From NCBI GenBank assembly GCA_002315375.1, contig DCHR01000018.1, positions 14,952 to 78,951 on the forward strand: a stretch of DNA of 64,000 nucleotides, read 5' to 3'. The number at the start of each line of letters is the position of its first letter. The stretch's first letter is position 1. A program made the translations under genes and the position numbers. This stretch comes from Treponema sp. UBA1747 (lineage in GTDB: Bacteria > Spirochaetota > Spirochaetia > Treponematales > Treponemataceae). Below are positions 17,808-25,813 of this stretch, one piece after another. Under the pieces are notes generated by a model. It saw nothing but the letters and a program-made list of their open reading frames with translations, did no database searches and had not been told where the DNA came from.

Positions 17808-19586
17808 ATGTTCAAATGGGTATGGTCCTATATCAGAAAGTATTCCCTATGGATGTGTCTGGGCATAAGTCTCACAATAGTTGTTTCAGCTCTCAATATG
17901 ATTAACCCTTCAATTACGGGACGTATAGTTGACCTTGTAATCGGACAGGGGAAACACGATCTTCTCCCAAAACTGATTTCAATAATGATTTGCTGTACTT
18001 TGGGAAAAGCAATTATCCGTTATTCCTATCAGTCAATTTATGAACAGGTTTCCCAGAATGTTATGCGCAATATGCGTGAAGATTTATATGCTCATATTCA
18101 GACTCTGGATTTCTCCTGGTATGATAAATCTCCAACCGGAAATGTAATGACTATGCTGACAAGTGATCTTGATATGGTACGTCACTTCTGTGCATGGGTT
18201 ATTTATATGACAATCGATAATGTTCTGGTTTATGTTTTTTCAATTATTGTTTTAAGCAGAATCAGCTGGAAACTTACTCTTGCATTCCTGATTATTGCGC
18301 CTTTTATTATGTTCATGGTCTGGAAGTTCAAGGGAGAAATAAAACCTTCTCATTTGGCTGTTCGCGATCAGTTTGCGAAGCTCAATACAAAGGCCGGTGA
18401 AAATATCGCAGGAAACCGTGTCGTTAAAGCTTTTGTACGGGAAGATTATGAAATCAAAAATTTTGAATCAGAAAATCTTGGTTATCATGACCGTAATATT
18501 GAAAATGCGGATATCCGCATTAAATATACACCTGCAATCGAAGCAATCTGTGGGGTTCTTCCTGTTATTTTAATTATTTTCGGCGGTTATCTTGTAGTGA
18601 AAGGGGAAATTTCACTTGGTAATGTTGTTACTTTCAACGGCCTTATGTGGACTTTCAGCCAGCCTGTAAATATGTTTGCTCATCTTATGGATAATTATCA
18701 GAAATTCAGTGCCAGTGCCCAGCGTCTTTATGAACTTTACCAGACAAAAGGAACAATCAAGAAGGATACCGCAGTCAGCGCTGTAGGAAGAAAAAATCTT
18801 GGTCTTTCTGAAAAGTCTGCTGATTCTGAAAATAGCGATGAGAAAAAGAACCTTCCTGAAGTAGCTTTCGGAAACATCAGATTCAACAATGTTTCCTTTG
18901 CCTATAACGAAAATAAAGTTCTTAAGAATGTAAGCTTTGAAGTAAAACCTGGAATGACCGTAGGAATACTCGGGCCAACCGGCAGCGGAAAATCAACAAT
19001 AGCCCGTCTTTTGTGCCGTTATTACGATGTTTCAGATGGAGAAATCCTCATTGACGGAAAAAACATCAGGGATTTTGATGTTGAAGAATTGCGTCGTCAC
19101 ATAGGAATTACCATGCAGGAAGCTTTCCTTTTCAGCGACACAGTTGCAGGGAACATTAAGTTTGCAAATACAGATGCAACTTTCCTGGAGGTTGAAAAGG
19201 CTACAGAACTGGCCCGTGTAAAAGATTTTCTTAATGATCTTTCAGAAGGTTATGACACAGTTGTCGGAGAACGGGGAGTGGGGCTTTCCGGCGGACAGAA
19301 ACAGCGTATCGCACTGGCCCGTCTTTTCCTGGCAAATCCTCCGGTAATGATTCTGGATGATACAACTTCAGCTGTTGATATTGAAACAGAAGAAAAAATC
19401 CGTGCGTCAATCCGGGAAATGTCTGCAGGTCATACAACATTTATCATCAGTCATCGTGTTTCTTCTTTTGAAAATTGTGACCTGATCCTGGTTGTTGAAA
19501 ACGGGGAAATTACAGCCCGCGGAACTCACGAAGAACTGAAAAATCAGCCTGGTTATTATCAGGATGTATGGAACTTACAGAAATAG
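17808..19586 (+). CDS. ABC exporter, half-transporter with degenerate ATPase site
   Basis: A type-IV (multidrug/lipid/peptide) ABC half-transporter: six transmembrane helices (about residues 15-310), then a nucleotide-binding domain. Walker A is GPTGSGKST (about 389-397), the Q-loop is MQEAFLF, the signature LSGGQKQR is canonical, and the Walker B region is VMILDDTTSAVD. In that region the catalytic glutamate is replaced by aspartate (DD instead of DE). The H-loop is ISHR. A 35-residue charged insert lies between membrane and ATPase parts (about 320-350). It is followed 12 bases later by its partner. Substrate is not readable. Confidence 0.92.
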   Translation: MFKWVWSYIRKYSLWMCLGISLTIVVSALNMINPSITGRIVDLVIGQGKHDLLPKLISIMICCTLGKAIIRYSYQSIYEQVSQNVMRNMREDLYAHIQTLDFSWYDKSPTGNVMTMLTSDLDMVRHFCAWVIYMTIDNVLVYVFSIIVLSRISWKLTLAFLIIAPFIMFMVWKFKGEIKPSHLAVRDQFAKLNTKAGENIAGNRVVKAFVREDYEIKNFESENLGYHDRNIENADIRIKYTPAIEAICGVLPVILIIFGGYLVVKGEISLGNVVTFNGLMWTFSQPVNMFAHLMDNYQKFSASAQRLYELYQTKGTIKKDTAVSAVGRKNLGLSEKSADSENSDEKKNLPEVAFGNIRFNNVSFAYNENKVLKNVSFEVKPGMTVGILGPTGSGKSTIARLLCRYYDVSDGEILIDGKNIRDFDVEELRRHIGITMQEAFLFSDTVAGNIKFANTDATFLEVEKATELARVKDFLNDLSEGYDTVVGERGVGLSGGQKQRIALARLFLANPPVMILDDTTSAVDIETEEKIRASIREMSAGHTTFIISHRVSSFENCDLILVVENGEITARGTHEELKNQPGYYQDVWNLQK

Positions 19587-19598
19587 GAGGAGGAAAAT

Positions 19599-21389
19599 AT
19601 GGCATCAAAAACAAAAAACCGTTTTGACGAAGATGAAAAAACATATGAACAGAAGCTGAATCTTCATGTTGTATTGCGTATTTTCCATTGGATTAAGCCT
19701 TACAAGAAACAGATGATTCTGGCCTGTATTATGATGCTCAGCTCCGCAGGTATTTCTCTTACTTCGCCTTTACTTATTAAAATTGCACTTGATACAGCCA
19801 TTCCAAACGCAGATTTCAGAATGCTTGCCTTGATTTCCGGCGGTATGCTTCTGGGGGTAATTGCAGTATGGCTTTTGCTACGCGGCAGATTAAAGATTAT
19901 GAGCCGGGTTGCCCAGAATATCATTGTTCAGATTCGCCGTGAAGTTTTCGAAAAACTTCAGAATCTTCCCTTTACATATTTTGATTCACGTCCTCACGGA
20001 AAGATTCAGATTCGCGTTGTTAACTATGTAAACTCTCTTTCTGATCTTTTGAGCAACGGGATTATCCAGCTTATTACAGATCTGTTTAATATTACTGTAA
20101 TTCTGATTTTCATGTTCTCTATTGATGCCCGGCTTACATTGATTTGTATGGCTGTACTTCCTGTTCTTTTCCTTGTTCTTTTCAGCCTTAAAAAAGTGCA
20201 GCACAGAGCATGGCAGCAGGTTAGCGCCAAACAGTCCAATTTGAATGCTTATCTTTCAGAAAGTCTCAATGGCATGAAAATCACACAGAGTTTCTCACGG
20301 GAAGACCAGAATCAGCAGATTTTCAATAATCTTTGTGACAACTGGAAGAAAACCTGGATTAAAGCCGTTTCAATCAACAATGTTATCTGGCCTACAATCG
20401 ATAACCTTTCTACTCTTGGAGTTACCCTTGTTTATATGGCTGGTATTGTATGGTTCGGTGGAGAAGGGGAAAATGCGGTTACAGTCGGAACTCTTGTTGC
20501 TTTTGCAGGTTATATATGGCGTTTCTGGAACCCTATTCAGAATATCGGTAACTTTTATAACTCAATGGTAACAACCGGTGCTTACATGGAAAGAATCTTC
20601 GAACTTCTTGATGAACCTGAAGATATCACAGATAAACCAGGCGCTGTAGAACTTCCACCAATCCGTGGTCATGTAGATTTCAAGGATGTCTGTTTCAGCT
20701 ACGAAGAAGGAACTCCGGTTCTCAAGCATGTTGATTTCAAAATTACACCGGGTATGCAGGTTGCAATATGCGGACCAACAGGAGCCGGTAAAACAACAAT
20801 CGTGAACCTTCTTTCACGGTTTTATAACCCTGATTCCGGTCAGATTCTTATCGACGGTCAGGATATCCAGAACCTTCAGATTAAGTCTATCCGTAAGCAG
20901 GTAGGGGTTATGCTTCAGGATTCCTTCCTTTTCACGGGAACCATTATGGAAAATATCCGTTACGGCCGTCTTGATGCTACTGATGAAGAAGTAATGGCCG
21001 CTGCAAGGACTGTTCAGGCTGATAAATTCATTTCCCAGCTTCCTGAAGGCTATAATACAATGCTTCACGGAAACGGCGGCGGATTGAGTCAGGGACAGAA
21101 GCAGCTTATAAGTTTTGCCCGTGTACTCCTTTCAGATCCACGAATCCTTATTCTGGATGAAGCAACAAGTTCTGTAGATACGGAAACTGAGCGTGCCTTG
21201 CAGGCAGGACTTGATGAACTGTTGAAAAACCGTACTTCTTTCATTATTGCTCACCGGCTTTCGACTATACGCAATTCCGATGTGATTTTTTATGTAAACC
21301 ATGGGGTAATCGAAGAACGCGGAAATCACGAAGAATTGATGGCTCTGGATAAGGAATATGCCGGAATGGTGAAAAGGAGCGGAATTTAA
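19599..21389 (+). CDS. ABC exporter, half-transporter with canonical Walker B and altered signature
   Basis: Second half of the exporter, 596 residues with six membrane helices and an ATPase domain. Walker A is GPTGAGKTT (about 391-399). Walker B LILDEATSSVD has the catalytic glutamate, but the signature is LSQGQKQ rather than LSGGQ. The H-loop is IAHR. With the upstream subunit this makes one fully canonical ATP site (this Walker B with the partner's LSGGQ) and one degenerate site (partner's DD with this LSQGQ), the pattern of TM287/288- and BmrCD-type heterodimers. Start ATG 19599 follows AGGAGGAGG. A strong terminator ends the operon. Confidence 0.92.
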   Translation: MASKTKNRFDEDEKTYEQKLNLHVVLRIFHWIKPYKKQMILACIMMLSSAGISLTSPLLIKIALDTAIPNADFRMLALISGGMLLGVIAVWLLLRGRLKIMSRVAQNIIVQIRREVFEKLQNLPFTYFDSRPHGKIQIRVVNYVNSLSDLLSNGIIQLITDLFNITVILIFMFSIDARLTLICMAVLPVLFLVLFSLKKVQHRAWQQVSAKQSNLNAYLSESLNGMKITQSFSREDQNQQIFNNLCDNWKKTWIKAVSINNVIWPTIDNLSTLGVTLVYMAGIVWFGGEGENAVTVGTLVAFAGYIWRFWNPIQNIGNFYNSMVTTGAYMERIFELLDEPEDITDKPGAVELPPIRGHVDFKDVCFSYEEGTPVLKHVDFKITPGMQVAICGPTGAGKTTIVNLLSRFYNPDSGQILIDGQDIQNLQIKSIRKQVGVMLQDSFLFTGTIMENIRYGRLDATDEEVMAAARTVQADKFISQLPEGYNTMLHGNGGGLSQGQKQLISFARVLLSDPRILILDEATSSVDTETERALQAGLDELLKNRTSFIIAHRLSTIRNSDVIFYVNHGVIEERGNHEELMALDKEYAGMVKRSGI

Positions 21390-21413
21390 TCAGAAATATA
21401 TAGTCCCGTGGAA

Positions 21414-21453
21414 ATGGGGTCTTCCAAAATATCTGGAAGACCCCATTTTTTTT
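21414..21453 (+). terminator. Strong Rho-independent terminator after the ABC exporter
   Basis: ATGGGGTCTTCCA (21414-21426) pairs perfectly with TGGAAGACCCCAT across a seven-base loop, followed by eight T. Confidence 0.93.
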
Positions 21454-21569
21454 GTAAATTTACATATTTTTATGAGGTAAATGCTTGTAATATAGAAAAT
21501 TACTTATTTTTTTACAGTCATAAACTCTAATAAAAACGTTAAACCTAGGAAAAATTCCCTATTTACGCC

Positions 21570-21597
21570 TTGCGTTTTCAGAATAACAATGTATTAT
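21570..21597 (+). promoter_or_regulatory. Candidate promoter of the solute-binding protein gene
   Basis: TTGCGT (21570-21575), a 16-base spacer, then TATTAT (21592-21597). It sits 62 bases upstream of the start codon and directly before the operator-like palindrome at 21606. Confidence 0.45.
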
Positions 21598-21605
21598 GGT
21601 ATTAA

Positions 21606-21623
21606 GGTATAAGTCCTTATGCC
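21606..21623 (+). promoter_or_regulatory. Operator-like palindrome at the predicted transcription start
   Basis: GGTATAAGTCCTTATGCC is an 18-base inverted repeat (arms match at 7 of 8 positions, centre TC). It begins about nine bases after the predicted -10 box, where a sugar-responsive repressor would block initiation. The regulator is not identified. Confidence 0.4.
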
Positions 21624-21659
21624 GTTAGACAAAAATTTTTGTGATAAAAGGAGTAAATC

Positions 21660-23366
21660 ATGAAAAAGTTGATTGCAATGAGCTTGATCGCTCTGACAAT
21701 TGCAAGCGTTGCTTTTGCCGCACCAAAAAAGGCAAAAAAAGCAAAAAAATCAAAGAAAGCTGAAAGTACAGAAATGAACATTTCTATTTTCACAATCCAG
21801 CAGCGCCAGCAGCCACCAGAGGACAACAGAGCTTACAAATGGATCAAAGACAAGTTCGGAGTAACTTTCTCTTTTGATATTCTGGTAGGTGACAAGGAAC
21901 AGAAAAAAGGTATCCTTATTTCTGACCCATCTAACCTTCCTGACCTGGTAGAAATTGATGATATGCGTTTCATGGACGCAGGTCTTCTTTACCCACTCGA
22001 AAAATGGATCGATGAATTCTGTCCAAACCTGAAAAAACACTATGCTTCTAACCCAACAGACTGGATTAAAATGACAGAAGCTGACGGACACATCTACTGT
22101 CTGCCAAACTATGGTGTATATGATGGTGCAGACCAGGGAACATTCTACAACGGAAACGCTTTCTGGATTCAGAAAGAAGTTCTTAAAGAATTTGGTTACC
22201 CAACAATCAAATACATCGATGAATATTTCGACCTCCTCGAAAAATATGCTAAAAAATACCCAGAAATCAATGGTGCTCCAACAATTCCATTCTCAATTCT
22301 TGCAGCATCTTGGGAAGCATTCAACATGTGGAACCCACCAGTATTCTTGGCTGGTTCAGCAAACGAAGGTGACTACATCGTAGTTAAAGATTCTTCTAAA
22401 AAATCTGGATACGCAATCTCATTCGCAGCTCCATCTGAAACAGGTAAACGCTGGTACAAGATTGCTAACGAAAAATTCAACAAAGGAATCATCGACGCAG
22501 CTTCATTCACAGATACACAGGATCAGTACAAAGCAAAAATCGCTCAGGGACGTGTTCTTGGTATGTTCATCCAGGGATGGGAATTCCCAGACCAGGAAAA
22601 TACACTCCGCACAAACGGAATGGCAAACCGCACATACGCACCACTGGCTCTGACATTTGACAGCTCATACGTTCCACACTACCGCGACCGTGCTCTTCCA
22701 AACATTCAGCGTGGTTATGGTATCACAACTAACTGTTCTGAAGAAAAAGCTAAGAAAATCCTGAAATTCATGGATGATCAGCTTGCTGAAGATGTACAGG
22801 TTTACTTCCAGTGGGGTGAAGAAGGTGTTGACTGGCAGAGAGATGCTAAGGGCGAACCATACCGCACACCAGAACAGAGAGCTCAGCAGGAAGATCCAAA
22901 CTGGATTCTCCACAACAAAGCAACTCTGTGGACAGAAGAAGCTCCAAAAATGGAAGGTTCATTCCCTAAATCAGGATATGCATGTTCTATGAACAACATT
23001 CCTTCAGAATACCAGTCTAAGCTCCTGGATCACCCAGAAGATCTCGACCTGTTCAAAGCATACAAAGTTCCATCTTACGCTGCTCTCGTAGATGCTGACC
23101 CACGTCCAAACGATGGTTGGTACCCACTGTGGCAGGTTAAAGTTCCTTCAGACGGAACAGATGAAGCATTCATCTATGCAAAATATGAAGGACTCTTCCG
23201 CAAACACCTCCCTGGCATCATCATGTGTAAACCAGCTGAATTTGATGCTAAATGGGCAGACTTCAAGAAAGACCTTTCTGAAATCAACATCGAAAAATAC
23301 GAAGAATGGTTCCAGGCTAAACTTGACGAACGTGTAGAAAAGTTTGGTGGATCTAACGCTAGATAA
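21660..23366 (+). CDS. Extracellular solute-binding protein of a carbohydrate ABC importer
   Basis: A 568-residue periplasmic binding protein, larger than typical 400-450-residue family-1 proteins and in the range of LplA-like oligosaccharide binders. The signal peptide MKKLIAMSLIALTIASVAFA is followed by a strikingly lysine-rich linker (APKKAKKAKKSKKAE), then the mature domain with aromatic sugar-contact candidates (WIKDKFGV, FWIQKEVLKEFGYPTI). There is no lipobox. Ribosome site AAAGGAG. Codon use is strongly biased to AAC/GAC/CCA, indicating high expression. A terminator separates it from the two permease genes, a layout that yields more binding protein than permease. Confidence 0.9.
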   Translation: MKKLIAMSLIALTIASVAFAAPKKAKKAKKSKKAESTEMNISIFTIQQRQQPPEDNRAYKWIKDKFGVTFSFDILVGDKEQKKGILISDPSNLPDLVEIDDMRFMDAGLLYPLEKWIDEFCPNLKKHYASNPTDWIKMTEADGHIYCLPNYGVYDGADQGTFYNGNAFWIQKEVLKEFGYPTIKYIDEYFDLLEKYAKKYPEINGAPTIPFSILAASWEAFNMWNPPVFLAGSANEGDYIVVKDSSKKSGYAISFAAPSETGKRWYKIANEKFNKGIIDAASFTDTQDQYKAKIAQGRVLGMFIQGWEFPDQENTLRTNGMANRTYAPLALTFDSSYVPHYRDRALPNIQRGYGITTNCSEEKAKKILKFMDDQLAEDVQVYFQWGEEGVDWQRDAKGEPYRTPEQRAQQEDPNWILHNKATLWTEEAPKMEGSFPKSGYACSMNNIPSEYQSKLLDHPEDLDLFKAYKVPSYAALVDADPRPNDGWYPLWQVKVPSDGTDEAFIYAKYEGLFRKHLPGIIMCKPAEFDAKWADFKKDLSEINIEKYEEWFQAKLDERVEKFGGSNAR

Positions 23367-23402
23367 TTAGCAATAGATAAACACAGGTCTTAGTAAATTA
23401 CA

Positions 23403-23441
23403 GCACGGTCTGTCGATTGAACCGACGGACCGTGCTTTTTT
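23403..23441 (+). terminator. Intra-operon terminator between binding protein and permeases
   Basis: GCACGGTCTGTCG (23403-23415) pairs with CGACGGACCGTGC (23423-23435) with one T-G wobble, followed by TTTTTT. It probably attenuates read-through into the permease genes. Confidence 0.88.
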
Positions 23442-23484
23442 GTGCTAAAATAAAACGTTTAATTCACTTGCAGGAAGAACTACC

Positions 23485-24453
23485 ATGGAATTAAAAAAAT
23501 CTTCGGAGAAAACTAAATTAGCTCCGACAAAATTGGCTAACAAAAAGAGCTTCTGGAAGACTTTGTCTAAACAGAAGATGCTTATGTTAATGTCAATTCC
23601 TTTCGTACTCTATATTATTCTTTTTAGATACATCCCTCTCTGGGGATGGAAAATGGCTTTTGCCGATTTCTATCGTCCCGCCAAGAATTACCATTTTGTT
23701 TGGGGCGGTTTAAAATGGTTTAAGAAATTATTTGAAGACAAGGAATTTACCCTTGCCTTAAGAAATACAATATGTATGAGCCTTATCTCTACGGCTCTTG
23801 GTTATATTACTGCCATTACTCTGGCAGTTTTCATGAACGAAGTTAAAAATCTGGCGGTAAAACGTATTGTTCAGACTCTGTCTTACCTTCCACACTTCCT
23901 TTCATGGATTATCGTAACCAGCCTTGTAGCAAACGTTCTTTCTACCGACCACGGTATTATCAACGATCTGCTTATGGCCCTTAAGTTGATTGATCAGCCG
24001 ATCTTCTTCCTTTCTATTCCAAAATTCTTCTGGCACATCATCGGTTGGACTTATGTTTGGAAGGAAGTTGGTTGGAATACAATTGTTTACCTTGGTGCAA
24101 TGACTTCTGTAGACCCTTGTCTTTACGAAGCAGCAGAAATTGACGGATGTGGACGCCTCCGCAAAATCTGGCACATTACACTTCCTGGAATCAGACCGAC
24201 AATCATTATTATGATGATTATGTCTGCCGGTCATATCCTGGACTCGAACTTCGAAATGCCTTTCTTCTTAAGAAACGCAATGATCGAAGACGTAGCAAAT
24301 ACAATCGATATCTATGTATTGAAATACGGTTTCCAGTTGTTTAACTTCTCACTTGCAACAGCAGCGGGTATTTTCAAAAACTTTGTTAACATTATTCTGC
24401 TTCTCATAGCAAATACTCTGGCAAAGAAATTCGGTGAAGAGAGGTTAATGTAA
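23485..24453 (+). CDS. Sugar ABC transporter permease (LplB/UgpA-like)
   Basis: Inner-membrane subunit of the importer: 322 residues, six membrane spans. The cytoplasmic ATPase-coupling (EAA) loop is at about residues 212-231 (YEAAEIDGCGRLRKIWHITLP), followed by the usual GIRPT. The N-terminus begins with a 30-residue charged cytoplasmic segment before the first span (MLMLMSIPFVLYIILF). It matches the larger-loop permeases that pair with LplA-like binding proteins. Its stop overlaps the next start by one base. Together with the neighbours it should import an oligosaccharide; the ATPase is not encoded nearby. Confidence 0.92.
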   Translation: MELKKSSEKTKLAPTKLANKKSFWKTLSKQKMLMLMSIPFVLYIILFRYIPLWGWKMAFADFYRPAKNYHFVWGGLKWFKKLFEDKEFTLALRNTICMSLISTALGYITAITLAVFMNEVKNLAVKRIVQTLSYLPHFLSWIIVTSLVANVLSTDHGIINDLLMALKLIDQPIFFLSIPKFFWHIIGWTYVWKEVGWNTIVYLGAMTSVDPCLYEAAEIDGCGRLRKIWHITLPGIRPTIIIMMIMSAGHILDSNFEMPFFLRNAMIEDVANTIDIYVLKYGFQLFNFSLATAAGIFKNFVNIILLLIANTLAKKFGEERLM

Positions 24454-25415
24454 TGGCTAATAAAAATAAAAAGAATAAGAATGACGGAATGTATGTTAGA
24501 AAGTCTTTCGGTAAAAGAACTGTAGAAGACTGGATTTTTGACATCATTATCTATTTGACACTGCTTTTTGTAGTAATTGTTACACTTTATCCTTTCTGGA
24601 ATACAGTTGCCATTTCTTTCAATGACGGTCTTGATTCTCTTAAGGGTGGTGTTACTTTCTGGCCAAGAAAGTTTACTTTACAGAACTATAAATCTCTGTT
24701 TACAACAGATGCTATTTTCAAAGCTTTCAGAATTTCTGTATCACGTACAGTTATTCAGACTCTTTTGAACCTGTTCTGTACAACAATCCTGGCATATGCA
24801 TTGAGCCGTAAAGAATTCGTTCTCAGAAAACCATTAACAACAATTCTGGTTATTTCTATGTATGTAAATGCAGGTCTTATTCCTGGTTATATGCTTATCA
24901 GAAACCTGGGACTTCTGAACAAATACTCAGTTTATATCATCCCTTGTCTCCTCGATGTATTCAACTTCATCCTTTGTCGTACATACATCTCAGGACTTTC
25001 AGATTCGTTCATTGAATCTGCACGTATCGATGGTGCAAACGAATTCACAATTTACTGGAAGATTATCATGCCTCTGATTATTCCTTCACTGGCTATGATT
25101 GCTTTGTTCGTTGCCGTTGGTGCATGGTCTGCATGGTTTGATACATACCTGTATGCTTCAGGAAGACCATATCTCCACTCACTGCAGTACAAACTGATGG
25201 AATACCTGAACTCAAGTATGAACCAGTCTAACTCTGCTGCTGATGCAGGTGCTAAAGCCCTTGCTGCTGCTTCAGGTTCTTCTGCTGCAATGGTTACACC
25301 AATCAGTATCCGTGCTTCAATCACAATGATTGCAACTGTACCTATTCTGATTGTATACCCATTCCTCCAGAAATACTTCGTTTCTGGTATTGCAATTGGT
25401 GGTGTAAAAGAATAA
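24453..25415 (+). CDS. Sugar ABC transporter permease (LplC/UgpE-like)
   Basis: Second permease, 320 residues, six spans, EAA-type loop at about residues 190-210 (IESARIDGANEFTIYWKIIMP). The C-terminal YFVSGIAIGGVKE is the typical end of LplC-type permeases. A small Ala/Ser-rich insertion (NSAADAGAKALAAASGSSAA) precedes the last span. The start ATG 24453 overlaps the previous stop TAA by one base, so translation is coupled. No ATP-binding gene follows; gut bacteria with such loci often use a shared MsmK-like ATPase encoded elsewhere (family knowledge). Confidence 0.92.
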   Translation: MANKNKKNKNDGMYVRKSFGKRTVEDWIFDIIIYLTLLFVVIVTLYPFWNTVAISFNDGLDSLKGGVTFWPRKFTLQNYKSLFTTDAIFKAFRISVSRTVIQTLLNLFCTTILAYALSRKEFVLRKPLTTILVISMYVNAGLIPGYMLIRNLGLLNKYSVYIIPCLLDVFNFILCRTYISGLSDSFIESARIDGANEFTIYWKIIMPLIIPSLAMIALFVAVGAWSAWFDTYLYASGRPYLHSLQYKLMEYLNSSMNQSNSAADAGAKALAAASGSSAAMVTPISIRASITMIATVPILIVYPFLQKYFVSGIAIGGVKE

Positions 25416-25482
25416 GTCAGTCGTTCGGCATCCGTGCCTCACGACTTCTGCTGGTTTGCTACCTGCGCACGCTCGGTTTAAC

Positions 25483-25580
25483 GCAAACCAGCTTTATAGT
25501 ATTTCCCCCACGTCTTGTGGGGGATTTTTTTTTGATAAGTTGTGCCCGTTTTTTATTTAACAAAAGGTTCTGGTTCTTAT
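25483..25580 (+). repeat. Direct repeat, copy 1 (98 bases)
   Basis: Runs from GCAAACCAG to GGTTCTTAT and contains a terminator hairpin (CCCCCAC/GTGGGGG, 25505-25523) with a long T tract. It matches copy 2 except for length changes in the T tract and a C run. The copies start 157 bases apart. Confidence 0.9.
25505..25533 (+). terminator. Terminator of the permease operon (copy 1)
   Basis: CCCCCAC (25505-25511), loop GTCTT, GTGGGGG (25517-25523), then A and nine T. Confidence 0.85.
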
Positions 25581-25639
25581 TACAAAGGAAAAAGAGGTGG
25601 GGGGGGCAATTTCTTAATGTTTCTTAGTAATTGAAAAAG

Positions 25640-25738
25640 GCAAACCAGCTTTATAGTATTTCCCCCACGTCTTGTGGGGGATTTTTTTTTTATAAGTTGT
25701 GCCCCGTTTTTTATTTAACAAAAGGTTCTGGTTCTTAT
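25640..25738 (+). repeat. Direct repeat, copy 2 (99 bases)
   Basis: Near-identical second copy of the unit at 25483-25580. It differs by one extra C (GCCCCG), by a T in place of a G at the end of the T tract, and by nothing else visible. Confidence 0.9.
25662..25690 (+). terminator. Duplicated terminator (copy 2)
   Basis: Same hairpin as copy 1 (CCCCCAC 25662-25668, GTGGGGG 25674-25680) followed by a T tract. Confidence 0.8.
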
Positions 25739-25813
25739 AAAAAAAAAGAAACCCTTTTTACTTTGAACCAGTAAAAAGGGTTTATGTCAGAATCAGGATT
25801 TTTCAGATTTTTT

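Larger units (their letters stand above)
25416..25813. other. 398-base intergenic region with duplicated terminator unit
   Basis: No gene is seen. It holds a 10-base inverted repeat (GCTGGTTTGC at 25450-25459 against GCAAACCAGC at 25483-25492), two copies of a 98/99-base unit each containing a terminator, and a G8 tract at 25599-25606. The remaining sequence up to the leftward E2-like gene shows nothing recognisable. Confidence 0.8.

Noticed and set aside
21531..23461. AACGTT-containing sites (near 21536 and 23452) as shared operators
   Set aside because: Only the central hexamer is shared; flanks differ, so chance in AT-rich DNA is likely.
25483..25738. CRISPR-like array
   Set aside because: Only two copies, units of 98 bases with terminators inside, and no cas genes.
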